Shown here: piece by piece, positions 37,543 through 46,000 of the stretch
How the letters are laid out: each line of letters opens with the position of its first letter
How positions within the stretch are numbered: position 1 is the first letter of the stretch
NCBI GenBank assembly: GCA_016716885.1
Contig: JADJUV010000006.1
Span: 1-64,000, forward strand
Direction of reading: 5' to 3'
DNA from: Candidatus Trichofilum aggregatum
GTDB taxonomy: Bacteria; Chloroflexota; Anaerolineae; Promineifilales; Promineifilaceae
DNA: 64,000 nucleotides
Notes under the pieces: model-generated
Databases searched by the model: none
Seen by the model: only the letters and a program-made list of their open reading frames with translations
Told to the model about the DNA's origin: nothing
Program-made: the position numbers and the translations under genes

Positions 37543-39435
37543 TTATTCGCTTTCTTCTTCGGCGGGGGGCACGTAGAGGAAACTATCAGGATACCCTTCG
37601 GTGTTGGGGCCGTACTGGTACACGTTTTGCCAGGGGATGTAGTTGCTGACAAAAACATCTTCCAAAATCAGGTCGCCGTTGTAGTTGTAGACCTCACGCG
37701 AAATGGTGACACGGGAACCGCCCACCGCCCAATCCACTTGCTCCAGCGTACCTTCGGGAATTTCCGGGTTGAACTCATACACATCCGGGTTAGCCGGAGT
37801 TTCATTTTCAATGAAGGGGGTAGATTTGACGATTTCCCGCTCCATACTGGTGCTATAAAACTTCACCGTGAGAGATTGGAATTGCTCGTTGTAGTAGTTT
37901 TCCATGAGCAAATGGTGGGGTGTGTTGTTGATGAATTTGAAGTCCACAATCGGTGAGAAGACGGTGGCGTCCATACCCGCCCCTTCGCCGTCATTGTAGT
38001 AACCCACCTGGTAGCCGTGTGCCCAGCGTTCGGTGATGGGGAACCCGGACCAGAAGGCGGCCTGGAAAATGGTGGTGCTGACCTGACAAACACCGCCACC
38101 CACACCCTTGATGGTGCGGCCGCCGACGATAATCAGACCTGTTTCGTAGCCATCTTCCTCGGAAATGGAGCCGAGGTATTTGTTGAAGGAGAACTCTTCG
38201 CCGGGGGCGATGACGATGCCGTAGAAGTTGGCCGCCGAGCGGGCAATGTTATGTTTGCGGTTAGCAGTAGAGCCGTAGAACCAGGTGGTGCTTTCGGAGA
38301 CCAGTTCGGTGATGCCCAGCTCTTGAGCGGTGGCGTTGGAATGAACCACGGGCACAATTTCTTTCAGGGCAAAGGGGACGGAGCGGTTGGGGGTGGTGAC
38401 CTGGGACATGAACTGGGCGATGGTTCCATCTATATCCAGGGCGCGGCCGCTAATGTGCGGTTCAACCAAAACCAGTTCACGGGTGCTGTCGTTGAAGTAA
38501 AACCGGGCATTAACCGGCTCGCGGTAAAGAGCGGCTTCGTATTGAGCCAGCCAGTTTCGCAGGGCATTTTCGTCTATGCTGACATTGTAACTGGCGGTAC
38601 TGCCGACGGTCTCCCGCATGGAGATACGTAACCAGCCAGTCAATTCTTCGGCGCTGATGGTCAAATTAGACAGGTCTACCCCAGCCAATGGCTCTTGCAG
38701 ATAGAACGTAACCGGGCCGCTGATGATTTGTTCGATCTGGCGGGCGGCTTCGGCGGTATCTATGACCTGAGGCGAAATCTGGTGCACCATCAGTTCCAGT
38801 TCGACTGTGTTGAGGTCGGCCAGGGGGTTGAGTAGGCGTTCGCGGGCGTCGGCAACATCCAGGATGCGGCCAAAGAGAGCCGGGGTGTAATCTACTTCGC
38901 TACCGCTGTAGATGAGGGTGGCGTCTTGGGGCATCTGGTTGATCTCGCTGGCGAGTTGGTTGAGGGCGGCGTCTAGTTTGGACTCATCAAAAATGATGAC
39001 GGGGGCCAGTGATGTGCCGTAGTACCAGGCCTGGAGTTGGCTCTGGATGGGGTTGTCGTCACGACCAATGGCGTACGCGGCCGCGACCGTTTTCTCTACA
39101 TCAAAGTTAATTCCCAACTCAGCCGGGGCCAATTGCCACTGTTCGGTGGCACTGCCGGGAACGGTCAAAACAATCGCTTTCTCTGTGGGATAAGGAAACG
39201 CGGCCGCTAAAACCGTGCGGGCTTCGGCCTGGGTTAAACCACTTAAATCCTGCCCCCAAACCGTCACCCCCGTATAAACCTTATCCACGTGTTGTTGCTG
39301 GTACACCGTCATCAGACCAGCCAGAGCCACGCTAACAATAACAAAAGCAGTAATAGGGGGGAGCAAAAACCAGGTTAGTCTGTGGGTCCACGGGTTGCGT
39401 GTGGTGGTTTCCGGCATTATCTGGCTTGCTTGCAT
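37543..39435 (-). CDS. VanW-family peptidoglycan-binding protein
   Basis: About 630 residues from the ATG at 39435 (AAAGGAACAG upstream). A membrane segment near residues 22-44 is followed by a first PG_binding_4 repeat (GVTVWGQDLSGLTQAEARTV) and a second one with DLSNLTISAEELTGWLRI. The VanW domain spans about 400-560: GEEFSFNKYLG, GVGGGVCQVSTTIFQAAFWSG and ERWAHGYQVGYY. An acidic C-terminal tail ends in PPAEEESE. The VanW region resembles known family members, whose biochemical role is unclear; cell-wall location is expected. Confidence 0.9.
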   Translation of the reverse strand: MQASQIMPETTTRNPWTHRLTWFLLPPITAFVIVSVALAGLMTVYQQQHVDKVYTGVTVWGQDLSGLTQAEARTVLAAAFPYPTEKAIVLTVPGSATEQWQLAPAELGINFDVEKTVAAAYAIGRDDNPIQSQLQAWYYGTSLAPVIIFDESKLDAALNQLASEINQMPQDATLIYSGSEVDYTPALFGRILDVADARERLLNPLADLNTVELELMVHQISPQVIDTAEAARQIEQIISGPVTFYLQEPLAGVDLSNLTISAEELTGWLRISMRETVGSTASYNVSIDENALRNWLAQYEAALYREPVNARFYFNDSTRELVLVEPHISGRALDIDGTIAQFMSQVTTPNRSVPFALKEIVPVVHSNATAQELGITELVSESTTWFYGSTANRKHNIARSAANFYGIVIAPGEEFSFNKYLGSISEEDGYETGLIIVGGRTIKGVGGGVCQVSTTIFQAAFWSGFPITERWAHGYQVGYYNDGEGAGMDATVFSPIVDFKFINNTPHHLLMENYYNEQFQSLTVKFYSTSMEREIVKSTPFIENETPANPDVYEFNPEIPEGTLEQVDWAVGGSRVTISREVYNYNGDLILEDVFVSNYIPWQNVYQYGPNTEGYPDSFLYVPPAEEESE

Positions 39436-39477
39436 AAACTGTTCCTTTGTACTTATAGCTTTCAAGAAAAAGATTCC

Positions 39478-39535
39478 GTTCGTAGTGACCGCTTTAGCGG
39501 GCTAGCGTTAGCCCGCTAAAGCGGTCACTACGAAC
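39478..39535. repeat. Perfect 27-bp inverted repeat
   Basis: Arms 39478-39504 and 39509-39535 are exact reverse complements around GCGT. The arms start GTTCGTAGTGACCGC. Related fragments occur at 53082 (GTTCGTAGTG) and 54490 (TTGACCGCTTTAGC), so this is a dispersed palindrome. No T tract on either side. Confidence 0.85.
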
Positions 39536-39668
39536 CAAAACCTGAAATGATTATCTGAACATCCATAGCGATGGACACACCCATAAAGCGGGAGAAATCC
39601 GTGGGCCAAAGCTGGCTAATTATACTCAACTAATCAGTGGGAAAGATTAAAGTCTTATGACAGGCCCT

Positions 39669-40948
39669 TTAGCGCCGCTCGGCCCATACCTGTAAAAATT
39701 CATCCACGAAATAGCTGGCAAAGGTGGCATCATGGATCACCACCACGTTTTCATCGTTGCTGTCGTTGGCATTGCCTGTGAAGTTGAAGGAGCCAAAGAT
39801 AACGGTTTGACGGTCAAGGATGATAACTTTATGGTGCATAACACGGGGGTTGCCATCCTGGGCTATTTGTACCGTGGGCAGGTTTTCTTCGGTCATGATG
39901 GTGTAATAGCTAAAGTCTTGATTAGAGCCTGTCGTTTCAAACACACCCTGGACCGTCACACCGGCATCGGCTCGTTCCAACATGGCCTCACCGATATCTT
40001 CATGAGTGAAGGAGAACGCCATAAACAAGATTTCACTTTCTGCCTGGTTGATCAATCCCCAATAAGCGGTGCCACTTTGGTTTCTGGCGCAAAATAGTTT
40101 TCTACTGACACGCCATAAAGGTTGAGTTGTTCGGCAGGCGTATTCACTTCGGAACGAGGGCCAAAACTGCGATCTTCGTACATCTCGTTCATTTCGGCCG
40201 TGTAATTGGCGGCCAGTTCGGGCGAGTCAAACCAGACGAGATTGTTGTTGTTGCAATACACATCGTTGGGCATGTAGTTCATGGAACCCACCCAGACGTA
40301 ACGCTCGTCAATAACGGTGAATTTGTTGTGCATAAAAGCGGAGCGATCATCTTCTACCACGCTTATGCCATTTCGACGCAAGCGGCGAATGCTTGATTCT
40401 TCGATGTAATCAGTGTCCACTACGACACGGACAGGAATTCCCTGTTCTTCTAAACCGATAAGCGCTTCGACAATGGGTTCGGAATCTAGCTCAAAAACGG
40501 CAATGTCTACACTCACTTCGGCCTGGGCAATGGTCTGGGCGATGAACGTATCCAACCCTTCGCCCCGTTCGTCTTCGGGGAGGCAGGTGGCGTCCGTGAA
40601 ATAAACTTCGTACCAGTCGGCATCTTCACTGGAAAATGGCGTGGGGGGATTATTCGATGTGACCGGGGTCACAGGTGTACGGGTAGCCGCTATCTCACCG
40701 TCATCTTCATTTACCATGAAAGCCAGATAAGCACCAACAAGGCAGAGAAGGACAAGGCCACCAATGACCGTTACGGTAGAGGCACAACCACCACCTAACA
40801 GGGTAAGCCCTGATAGACCCGATTTGGAGGAAGACCGACTTGAAGCCGAACGGGTTGAGGATGTAGTGGGTTTGCTACGGGTACTACTTTTACTGGCACT
40901 GGGTTTTGATGAAGGGGTTGAACGGCGAGGTGGGGGCTTTTGGGTCAC
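39669..40948 (-). CDS. Phospholipase D-like protein, membrane-anchored, one frame break
   Basis: About 425 residues when the two frames are joined. N-terminus: 50 residues of Ser/Lys/Arg-rich sequence, a membrane segment near 62-80, then two PLD half-domains. The first HKD motif is HNKFTVID, the second HHKVIILD, each followed by GSMNY or GSFNF. The frame breaks at 40056 within a G4 run; one added G continues PLIGG into LINQAESEIL. Family members cut phosphodiesters of lipids or DNA. Located outside the membrane by topology. Confidence 0.83.
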
Positions 40949-40963
40949 AAGCTACTCCTGCAA

Positions 40964-41020
40964 AATAAGTTTTGAGTTTCGAGTTTCAGGTTTCAAGTTT
41001 TGCGTTTCCACGAGTTCCTG
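40964..41020. repeat. GTTTCGAGTTTC dispersed spacer repeat
   Basis: Matches the unit at 1981-2035 (TCGAGTTTCAGGTTTCAAGTT followed by GAGTTCC). Confidence 0.7.
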
Positions 41021-41026
41021 AGGTAA

Positions 41027-41563
41027 TCATGGCTGTATCTCTTCCTGGTCGGCGGTGCCTGCGGCCGCGTCCGGGTCAGAAGTCACATTCTCATCCGCGG
41101 CCGCCTCAGCCTCAGGCATAACCTCAGGTTGGGTAACCAGGATGGACATGAGATGATCAAAGGTCGCGGCCGCGTCCATCTCTCCCCGTTTTTCGACCAA
41201 CCCCTCAATCCAATCATAATTTACCATCTGGCCGGTCAGTTCACTCACCGAACCAGCGAAGGCATCTACCAAAACACCCGCCTCGCCATCATCCACCACC
41301 GTGGGCAACATGGCGGTAAAGGTATTGACCTGGCGGATGATACGGCTGACGGTCAACCAGGTATCTTCCATCTTTTCCTGAGCCACATTCTCATCAAGGG
41401 GTAGAGTTTGGTGCGCGGCCGCGGTCAACTGTTTCATTCCCCATTCCAGCACACGGTTAGCCTGATCATCGTTCAGACTATCGCGCAGGCCTTCATTTTC
41501 AAATAGCCGTTCTCCCCATTGGCGCAAACGGCGACGCATTTCTCGGGACGAGCTTCGCGACAT
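41027..41563 (-). CDS. Hypothetical protein with acidic C-terminal tail
   Basis: 178 residues, soluble, largely helical: MSRSSSREMRRRLRQWGERL with basic start, then NDDQANRVLEWGMKQLTAA and an acidic tail after residue 145 (EAEAAADENVTSDPDAAAGT) in which the octamers supply the Ala runs. Five octamer sites in 540 bp is among the highest densities in the window. I do not recognise a family. Confidence 0.6.
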   Translation of the reverse strand: MSRSSSREMRRRLRQWGERLFENEGLRDSLNDDQANRVLEWGMKQLTAAAHQTLPLDENVAQEKMEDTWLTVSRIIRQVNTFTAMLPTVVDDGEAGVLVDAFAGSVSELTGQMVNYDWIEGLVEKRGEMDAAATFDHLMSILVTQPEVMPEAEAAADENVTSDPDAAAGTADQEEIQP

Positions 41564-41660
41564 AAATTAACCTCGGGGTACGTGGTGCGTAAAAAGCAGT
41601 ACGAGGCAGGATTATTCACGGAATGGGTGAATCGTCAAAAAGGAAGGACAACGGGCAGAA

Positions 41661-42512
41661 TTAAAAATCGCGGGCGGTGAAGCTATAAATAGCCCCAATG
41701 AGGAGAACAACGACATAAAACACGGCATATACCAGCATCGCGTTACTGGGCTGAGAAACGATGGCAAAAAAGAGGGGGCCGTTAAAACCTGACTCTAAAA
41801 GAGATGAGGGCACAATCAACATGGTGATGTGTCGCCACAACACATCCACGGGCATCAGGAGACTGGAGAGAATACCCAGGTCTACCGCCGTCGTATTGCG
41901 GAATAACGCCCCAATCTGCTCCACCCAGCCGCCGATGAAGCCAATGCCAAATAACATAAACGCCAGACCCCCGTTGGCTAAGGTAGACAGGCGTGTCCCG
42001 CCAATCAGGGTGATGGTCATGGCGATCACCCCCTGCCAGAAGATGATCAGCAGCCCATAACCGATGTTGGGTGTGGCAAAGCCGGAGCGCAAACGAACAA
42101 TCAGGGTGGTACCCCCGGCCAGCAACAGGGTATACAAGGCAATAATAACCACGAAACCGAGCCATTTGCCCAGAATAATTTCCCCTCGGTGAAGCGGTTT
42201 GGTGACGATGGATTCGATGACATGGGAATCAATCTCGCCGGAAATAGCGGCGACGGCGATCAAAATGCCCAGCATGACCGTGAGGAAATAAACCACGTAG
42301 AGACCGGCCATCTGTAGAAAACGGGCGATCCCTTCCATTGTCATCGAATTGCCAAAATCCGCTGTCGAGCGTTCCATATCGGCAAAAATGAAATGAAACC
42401 CCAGGCCAAAAATGGTCAGAAAAGCTACGCCCATAAACAGGCCGACCCAGAGAATTTTGCGTCTCTGGCTTTCACGAATGGTGAGTTGAGCGATGGTGAG
42501 GATAGTAGTCAT
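41661..42512 (-). CDS. ABC-2 type transporter permease
   Basis: 283 residues from the ATG at 42512. Six hydrophobic segments; the block AAISGEIDSHVIESIVTKPL followed by GEIILGKWLG is typical of ABC-2/NosY-like permeases that work with a separate ATPase. The partner ATPase is immediately upstream at 42558. Substrate unknown; a drug, lipid or polysaccharide exporter is possible. The frame's upstream 15 codons derive from a spacer repeat and are rejected. Confidence 0.88.
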   Translation of the reverse strand: MTTILTIAQLTIRESQRRKILWVGLFMGVAFLTIFGLGFHFIFADMERSTADFGNSMTMEGIARFLQMAGLYVVYFLTVMLGILIAVAAISGEIDSHVIESIVTKPLHRGEIILGKWLGFVVIIALYTLLLAGGTTLIVRLRSGFATPNIGYGLLIIFWQGVIAMTITLIGGTRLSTLANGGLAFMLFGIGFIGGWVEQIGALFRNTTAVDLGILSSLLMPVDVLWRHITMLIVPSSLLESGFNGPLFFAIVSQPSNAMLVYAVFYVVVLLIGAIYSFTARDF

Positions 42513-42545
42513 AAGTTTCGAGTTTCGAGTTCCAAGTTTCAGGTT
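42513..42545. repeat. GTTTCGAGTTTC repeat inserted between ABC genes
   Basis: AAGTTTCGAGTTTCGAGTTCC-type unit sits in the 45-bp gap between the ATPase and permease genes, showing that this repeat class can occupy operon junctions. Confidence 0.65.
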
Positions 42546-42557
42546 GGGTGTGGACAC

Positions 42558-43484
42558 TCAACTATCGCCGGAATGGTCGCCGATAATTTGTAGGAAGCGG
42601 TCTTCCAGGGAGAGGGTGCGGGGGGTGAGTTCGTAGAGGGTGTGGCCGTTGTGGGTGAGCCAATGGGCCAGGCCGGGCAGGTGAGATTCGTCGGGTAGGG
42701 TGAGGGAAACGCGGCCGCGACTATCATCCATCTCTACTTCCCGCCCAAACTGCGCCAGTGACACCAGTAATTCCGGTGTGGGCTGCCCCACCCGCAGGGT
42801 CACATGCACCTGTTCCGTGCTGGTGTCGCGCAAATCCAGCGTCTCCACCACCACCCCTTCGCGGATGAAGGCCACCCGGTCACAGGTCAACTCCACTTCG
42901 CCCAGCAGGTGGGAGTTGAGGAAAACGGTGGTGCCTTCTTCGCGCAGGCCGTGAATAATATCGCGCACCAGCCGCCGCCCCAACGGGTCCAGGCCAGAGG
43001 TGGGTTCGTCCAGGAAAACCAGTTTGGGACTATTAAGCATCGTCTGAGCCAGCCCGATGCGTTGCAGCATCCCTTTGGAGAAGGCCCCCAGTTTGGTTTT
43101 GGCTCGTTTGCCCAAACCCACCAGTTCGAGCAGGTCGGGAATCGCGGCCGCGCGGGCTTCCTTGCTCATGCCGTACAACTTACCGTGCAGGTCCAGAAAC
43201 TCATCGGCGCGGAGCCATTCCTGGAAGCGGAAATGCTCCGGCAGAAACCCCACGTGGGCGCGGGCCTGACGGTTGCCTAACGGTTGGTTGAGGAGTGTGG
43301 CGCGGCCGCTGGTGGGTGTGGTCAGTCCCAGGAGCATCTTTACCGAGGTGGTTTTGCCCGCCCCGTTCGGCCCCAGGAAACCGAAAATTTCCCCCTGCTG
43401 AACCTGCAATGTCAGGTCAGCCACAGCCACCTTCTCGCCAAACTCCTTGCGTAAACCTTGTGTATCAATGGCAAATGTCGTCAA
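42558..43484 (-). CDS. ABC transporter ATP-binding protein (exporter type)
   Basis: 308 residues. Walker A GPNGAGKTT near 40, Q-loop FLPEHFRF, signature FSKGMLQRIG (CcmA/NatA-type variant), Walker B LVFLDEPTSGLDP and H-loop NSHLL. The last ~90 residues form the C-terminal domain of ABC-2 ATPases. It pairs with the permease at 41661. The octamer at 42711 has one of the strongest skew flips (left 60 bp 29 G and 10 C; right 60 bp 10 G and 22 C). Confidence 0.92.
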   Translation of the reverse strand: MTTFAIDTQGLRKEFGEKVAVADLTLQVQQGEIFGFLGPNGAGKTTSVKMLLGLTTPTSGRATLLNQPLGNRQARAHVGFLPEHFRFQEWLRADEFLDLHGKLYGMSKEARAAAIPDLLELVGLGKRAKTKLGAFSKGMLQRIGLAQTMLNSPKLVFLDEPTSGLDPLGRRLVRDIIHGLREEGTTVFLNSHLLGEVELTCDRVAFIREGVVVETLDLRDTSTEQVHVTLRVGQPTPELLVSLAQFGREVEMDDSRGRVSLTLPDESHLPGLAHWLTHNGHTLYELTPRTLSLEDRFLQIIGDHSGDS

Positions 43485-43656
43485 AGGAACCTCAATTCAT
43501 CTGTAATTCGGGCAGAAATCTGCGCTGGAGCATACCATACACAAATCGTGCCACAACCCACTCCCGCAATCCCACCTAATATCAGGCAAAAGAATATACC
43601 AAAAAGACTACATTTAGAGGTATCAAGAACATGGCACAACTAGTAAGACCACCTAC

Positions 43657-43918
43657 TTAAGCTACCCATCTTTTCATCGCCACCGGCGTAGAACTTGTAT
43701 GGCACCAAAACCCAAACACCAAACCAATCAGACTACCAAATAAGCCAGGAAGCCAGACAACACAATGTACCAAGACTAAAGGCCCATCGAAACTCATATT
43801 GATTCACCAATTTCTGGGGGCTGGAATTGACACCATTTACAAAAGGAGAATAATAATAAGAGCAACATAACCCAGCGATAGCCACAACTCCACAGCACCA
43901 TAAAATCCACTTCGCCAC
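43657..43918 (-). CDS. Small membrane protein, possible frameshift
   Basis: From GTG at 43918 a 61-residue frame encodes two hydrophobic segments (WILWCCGVVAIAGLCCSYYY and AFSLGTLCCLASWLIW) and stops at 43733. Just past the stop another frame continues plausibly as LFGSLIGLVFGFWCHTSSTP to a stop at 43657, suggesting one indel in a TTT run. The whole would be an ~86-residue, three-helix protein. No family recognised; no octamer site. Confidence 0.4.
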
Positions 43919-44100
43919 ATAGTTTGCTTCATAGGAATACTATCGTAGGGTGGGCAGGTGGGAGTGAGGTTGGCTTTTCACCGTAACCTCATCCCCCACC
44001 ACCCTCATCTTACCTGAGGAGCAAGGCATCCCCAGATGCCGCTGGCTGAACCCGTTCGCATCTAGGGATGCTCACTCCTCGTTATCGTTATGCGTGTAAC
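43919..44100. repeat. Spacer with inverted-repeat element, copy 1 (44016-44080)
   Basis: GAGGAGCAAGGCATCCCCAG begins a ~65-bp element ending GGGATGCTCACTCCTC, the two ends being imperfect inverted repeats. A second copy lies at 53127-53192 with conserved ends and core (CAGATGCCGC, GGTGAACC, TTCGCA). Confidence 0.75.
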
Positions 44101-45087
44101 TTATTTCAGCGAATCGGCCAGTTTGAGCAGGTCTTCGGTGGAGCCAGGGGCGGTCAGGAAATAAACCACACCATCTTTCTGCCACACCAGGCCAGATTGC
44201 CCGTCCTGGATGCTGGTGAGGGCCATACCGCTCGTACCATCCACCGTCACTTCGCTAAAGGTGAAGGCGGTTTGCGGCACGGGCACAACCAGGGTGCTGG
44301 TCCAATCAATCTCTTGGGCCATGGCGTGGGCTTCGTCAGGGGATAGGCCCATCAGTTGCAACAGGGCTTCACCCAACACGGTCGGGTCTACATCGTCAGG
44401 GTAATCTATCTGCGGGCTGGGGGTTTGCATCAGCATGGTGCCATCGGCCCAGCTTTGGTCTACGCTGGCGTACAGGGTGGCATCCACCGGCTGGCCGTCC
44501 AGGCTGTCAGGCAGGAGCAGGGGGTCAATGCCCGCCGCTTCCAGAATGGCACGGGCATTGGCTAAGTTGACCGTCAGGCGACCACTGCCCCCTTGCATCA
44601 CCATGATGTTCTCCGGTTGGCCCAGGTCAGCAAATGTGCGAGGGAAGAAACCGGCCGAAGCCGCGGCCGCGTCCAGACTCTCGACCTTTTGCGGTTCGGA
44701 TGGCTCCTCATTCATCGTCAACTCACCAGGAACCAGCCCCTGCTCGGCAATTTGCTCCAGCATCGCCAACTGCTGCGGCGACACGGAGATGGGCGCGAAC
44801 TTCTGCACCCGGAACAGGCCGAGGAAATCGCTCGCGGCCGCGCGCACACCGGGAAACGCAAACAGGACAATCAAAAACATCACCATCGCCGTAGCGAGTG
44901 CATATTTACGTTGTTTGAACATATCAGTAAACCTCCAATACCAGGGTTGGTGGGGCATCGCCTGCCCCAATTGTTGTTTAAATTGAGCCAGAGCCTGCCT
45001 GGCCGGACGGGGCGCGTCCACCCCTTTCGGCGTCAGCAACTCTAGCTGGTCTAACACATCGCGGATGTCATCATCGTGGCTGTTCAT
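44101..45087 (-). CDS. Single-pass membrane protein, probable anti-sigma partner
   Basis: 328 residues from the ATG at 45087 (GAGGAAGAAG upstream). A cytoplasmic N-terminus of ~55 residues (DIRDVLDQLELLTPKGVD), one membrane segment near 65-80, then an extracytoplasmic domain with DUF4367-like features (FFPRTFADLGQPENIMV; TAFTFSEVTVDGTSGMAL). Placement directly after an ECF sigma gene on the same strand suggests an anti-sigma or sensor role, although no zinc-binding anti-sigma motif is seen. Function is inferred from context. Confidence 0.65.
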   Translation of the reverse strand: MNSHDDDIRDVLDQLELLTPKGVDAPRPARQALAQFKQQLGQAMPHQPWYWRFTDMFKQRKYALATAMVMFLIVLFAFPGVRAAASDFLGLFRVQKFAPISVSPQQLAMLEQIAEQGLVPGELTMNEEPSEPQKVESLDAAAASAGFFPRTFADLGQPENIMVMQGGSGRLTVNLANARAILEAAGIDPLLLPDSLDGQPVDATLYASVDQSWADGTMLMQTPSPQIDYPDDVDPTVLGEALLQLMGLSPDEAHAMAQEIDWTSTLVVPVPQTAFTFSEVTVDGTSGMALTSIQDGQSGLVWQKDGVVYFLTAPGSTEDLLKLADSLK

Positions 45088-45102
45088 CTTCTTCCTCAAA
45101 AA

Positions 45103-45185
45103 GAAGAGACTGAGAGACTAGAGAGACTAAGAGACTGGTTAATTACCCAATAAAGTCTCTCAGTCTCTTAATCTCTTAGTCTCTA
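45103..45185. repeat. GTCTCT repeat, inverted
   Basis: AGACTGAGAGACTAGAGAGA on the left and AGTCTCTCAGTCTCTTAATC on the right are degenerate inverted copies of the GTCTCT unit also seen at 3820-3840 and 5365-5395. Confidence 0.65.
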
Positions 45186-45713
45186 ATCTCTCCCATACAC
45201 ATCCCGAAACGCCTTCCCCGCCCGTGCCAGCAAGGTTCCGACGGAACTGGCCGCGACACCACAGGCAGCGGCTAACTCCTCGTAACTCAACCCCATCTGG
45301 CGCAAGAGGAGTAATTGCGCCTGCCGGGGATTGAGTTTCGCCAGGGCGGCTCTCACTTTCGCGGCCGCTTCCCTTTGCGCTACCGTGTCTGCCGGATCGG
45401 GGCCAGCCTCGGGCACAAGGTAGGTATTTCGTTGATAAAGCCGTTTGCGGCCGCGGATGGCGTTATAACCCATGTTGGTCGCTACCCGGTACAGCCACGC
45501 CGAGACATTATTTTCCTCATCAGACCGCAGCGGGTGGTAATACAGCTTCAAAAACACCTCTTGCAACACATCTTCCGCCTCACCCCGATCTCCCAGCAAG
45601 CGAAAAAGCAGGCCATATACTCGGTCATAATGTCGCAGGAACAACGTCTCAAACGAGGTGATATCCCCTTGCCCCAGGCGCTCCAGCAACATATTATCAG
45701 AAACGGTTGTCAT
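45183..45713 (-). CDS. ECF-subfamily RNA polymerase sigma factor
   Basis: 176 residues from the ATG at 45713, which has AAGGA seven bases upstream; an ATG seven codons earlier lacks an RBS. Region 2: FETLFLRHYDRVYGLLFRLL and DVLQEVFLKLY with WLYRVATNMGYNAIR. Region 4: LNPRQAQLLLLRQMGLSYEE and GVAASSVGTLLARAGKAFR. It directs polymerase to a stress or envelope regulon; the following membrane protein is the likely regulator, and the divergent metalloprotease lipoprotein gene at 46001 may be a target. Confidence 0.92.
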   Translation of the reverse strand: MTTVSDNMLLERLGQGDITSFETLFLRHYDRVYGLLFRLLGDRGEAEDVLQEVFLKLYYHPLRSDEENNVSAWLYRVATNMGYNAIRGRKRLYQRNTYLVPEAGPDPADTVAQREAAAKVRAALAKLNPRQAQLLLLRQMGLSYEELAAACGVAASSVGTLLARAGKAFRDVYGRD

Positions 45714-46000
45714 GGGTTCATCCTTGCTGTCCATAGGCGATTTACTCTACTAAACACCGACCCGTCAAAATATGTGACAGGTTGATGTGAAACAGAGGGC
45801 GTGATGCTTAATTTCGTGGTGCGTGTTTTGTGGTGTTGGTTATCATTGTGAACTTGATTTTAGTCTACGCAGGTGGAGTTTGCCGCTCGTGCCCGTAATT
45901 TCTCATCGTCGGGCTGAGTCATCGAGGAGTAGGGGTTGGGGTCCGTTGATGCCACTAGTGGGCAATCACTCTGCAGCGGAAACTACGAGAATCAAAAATT

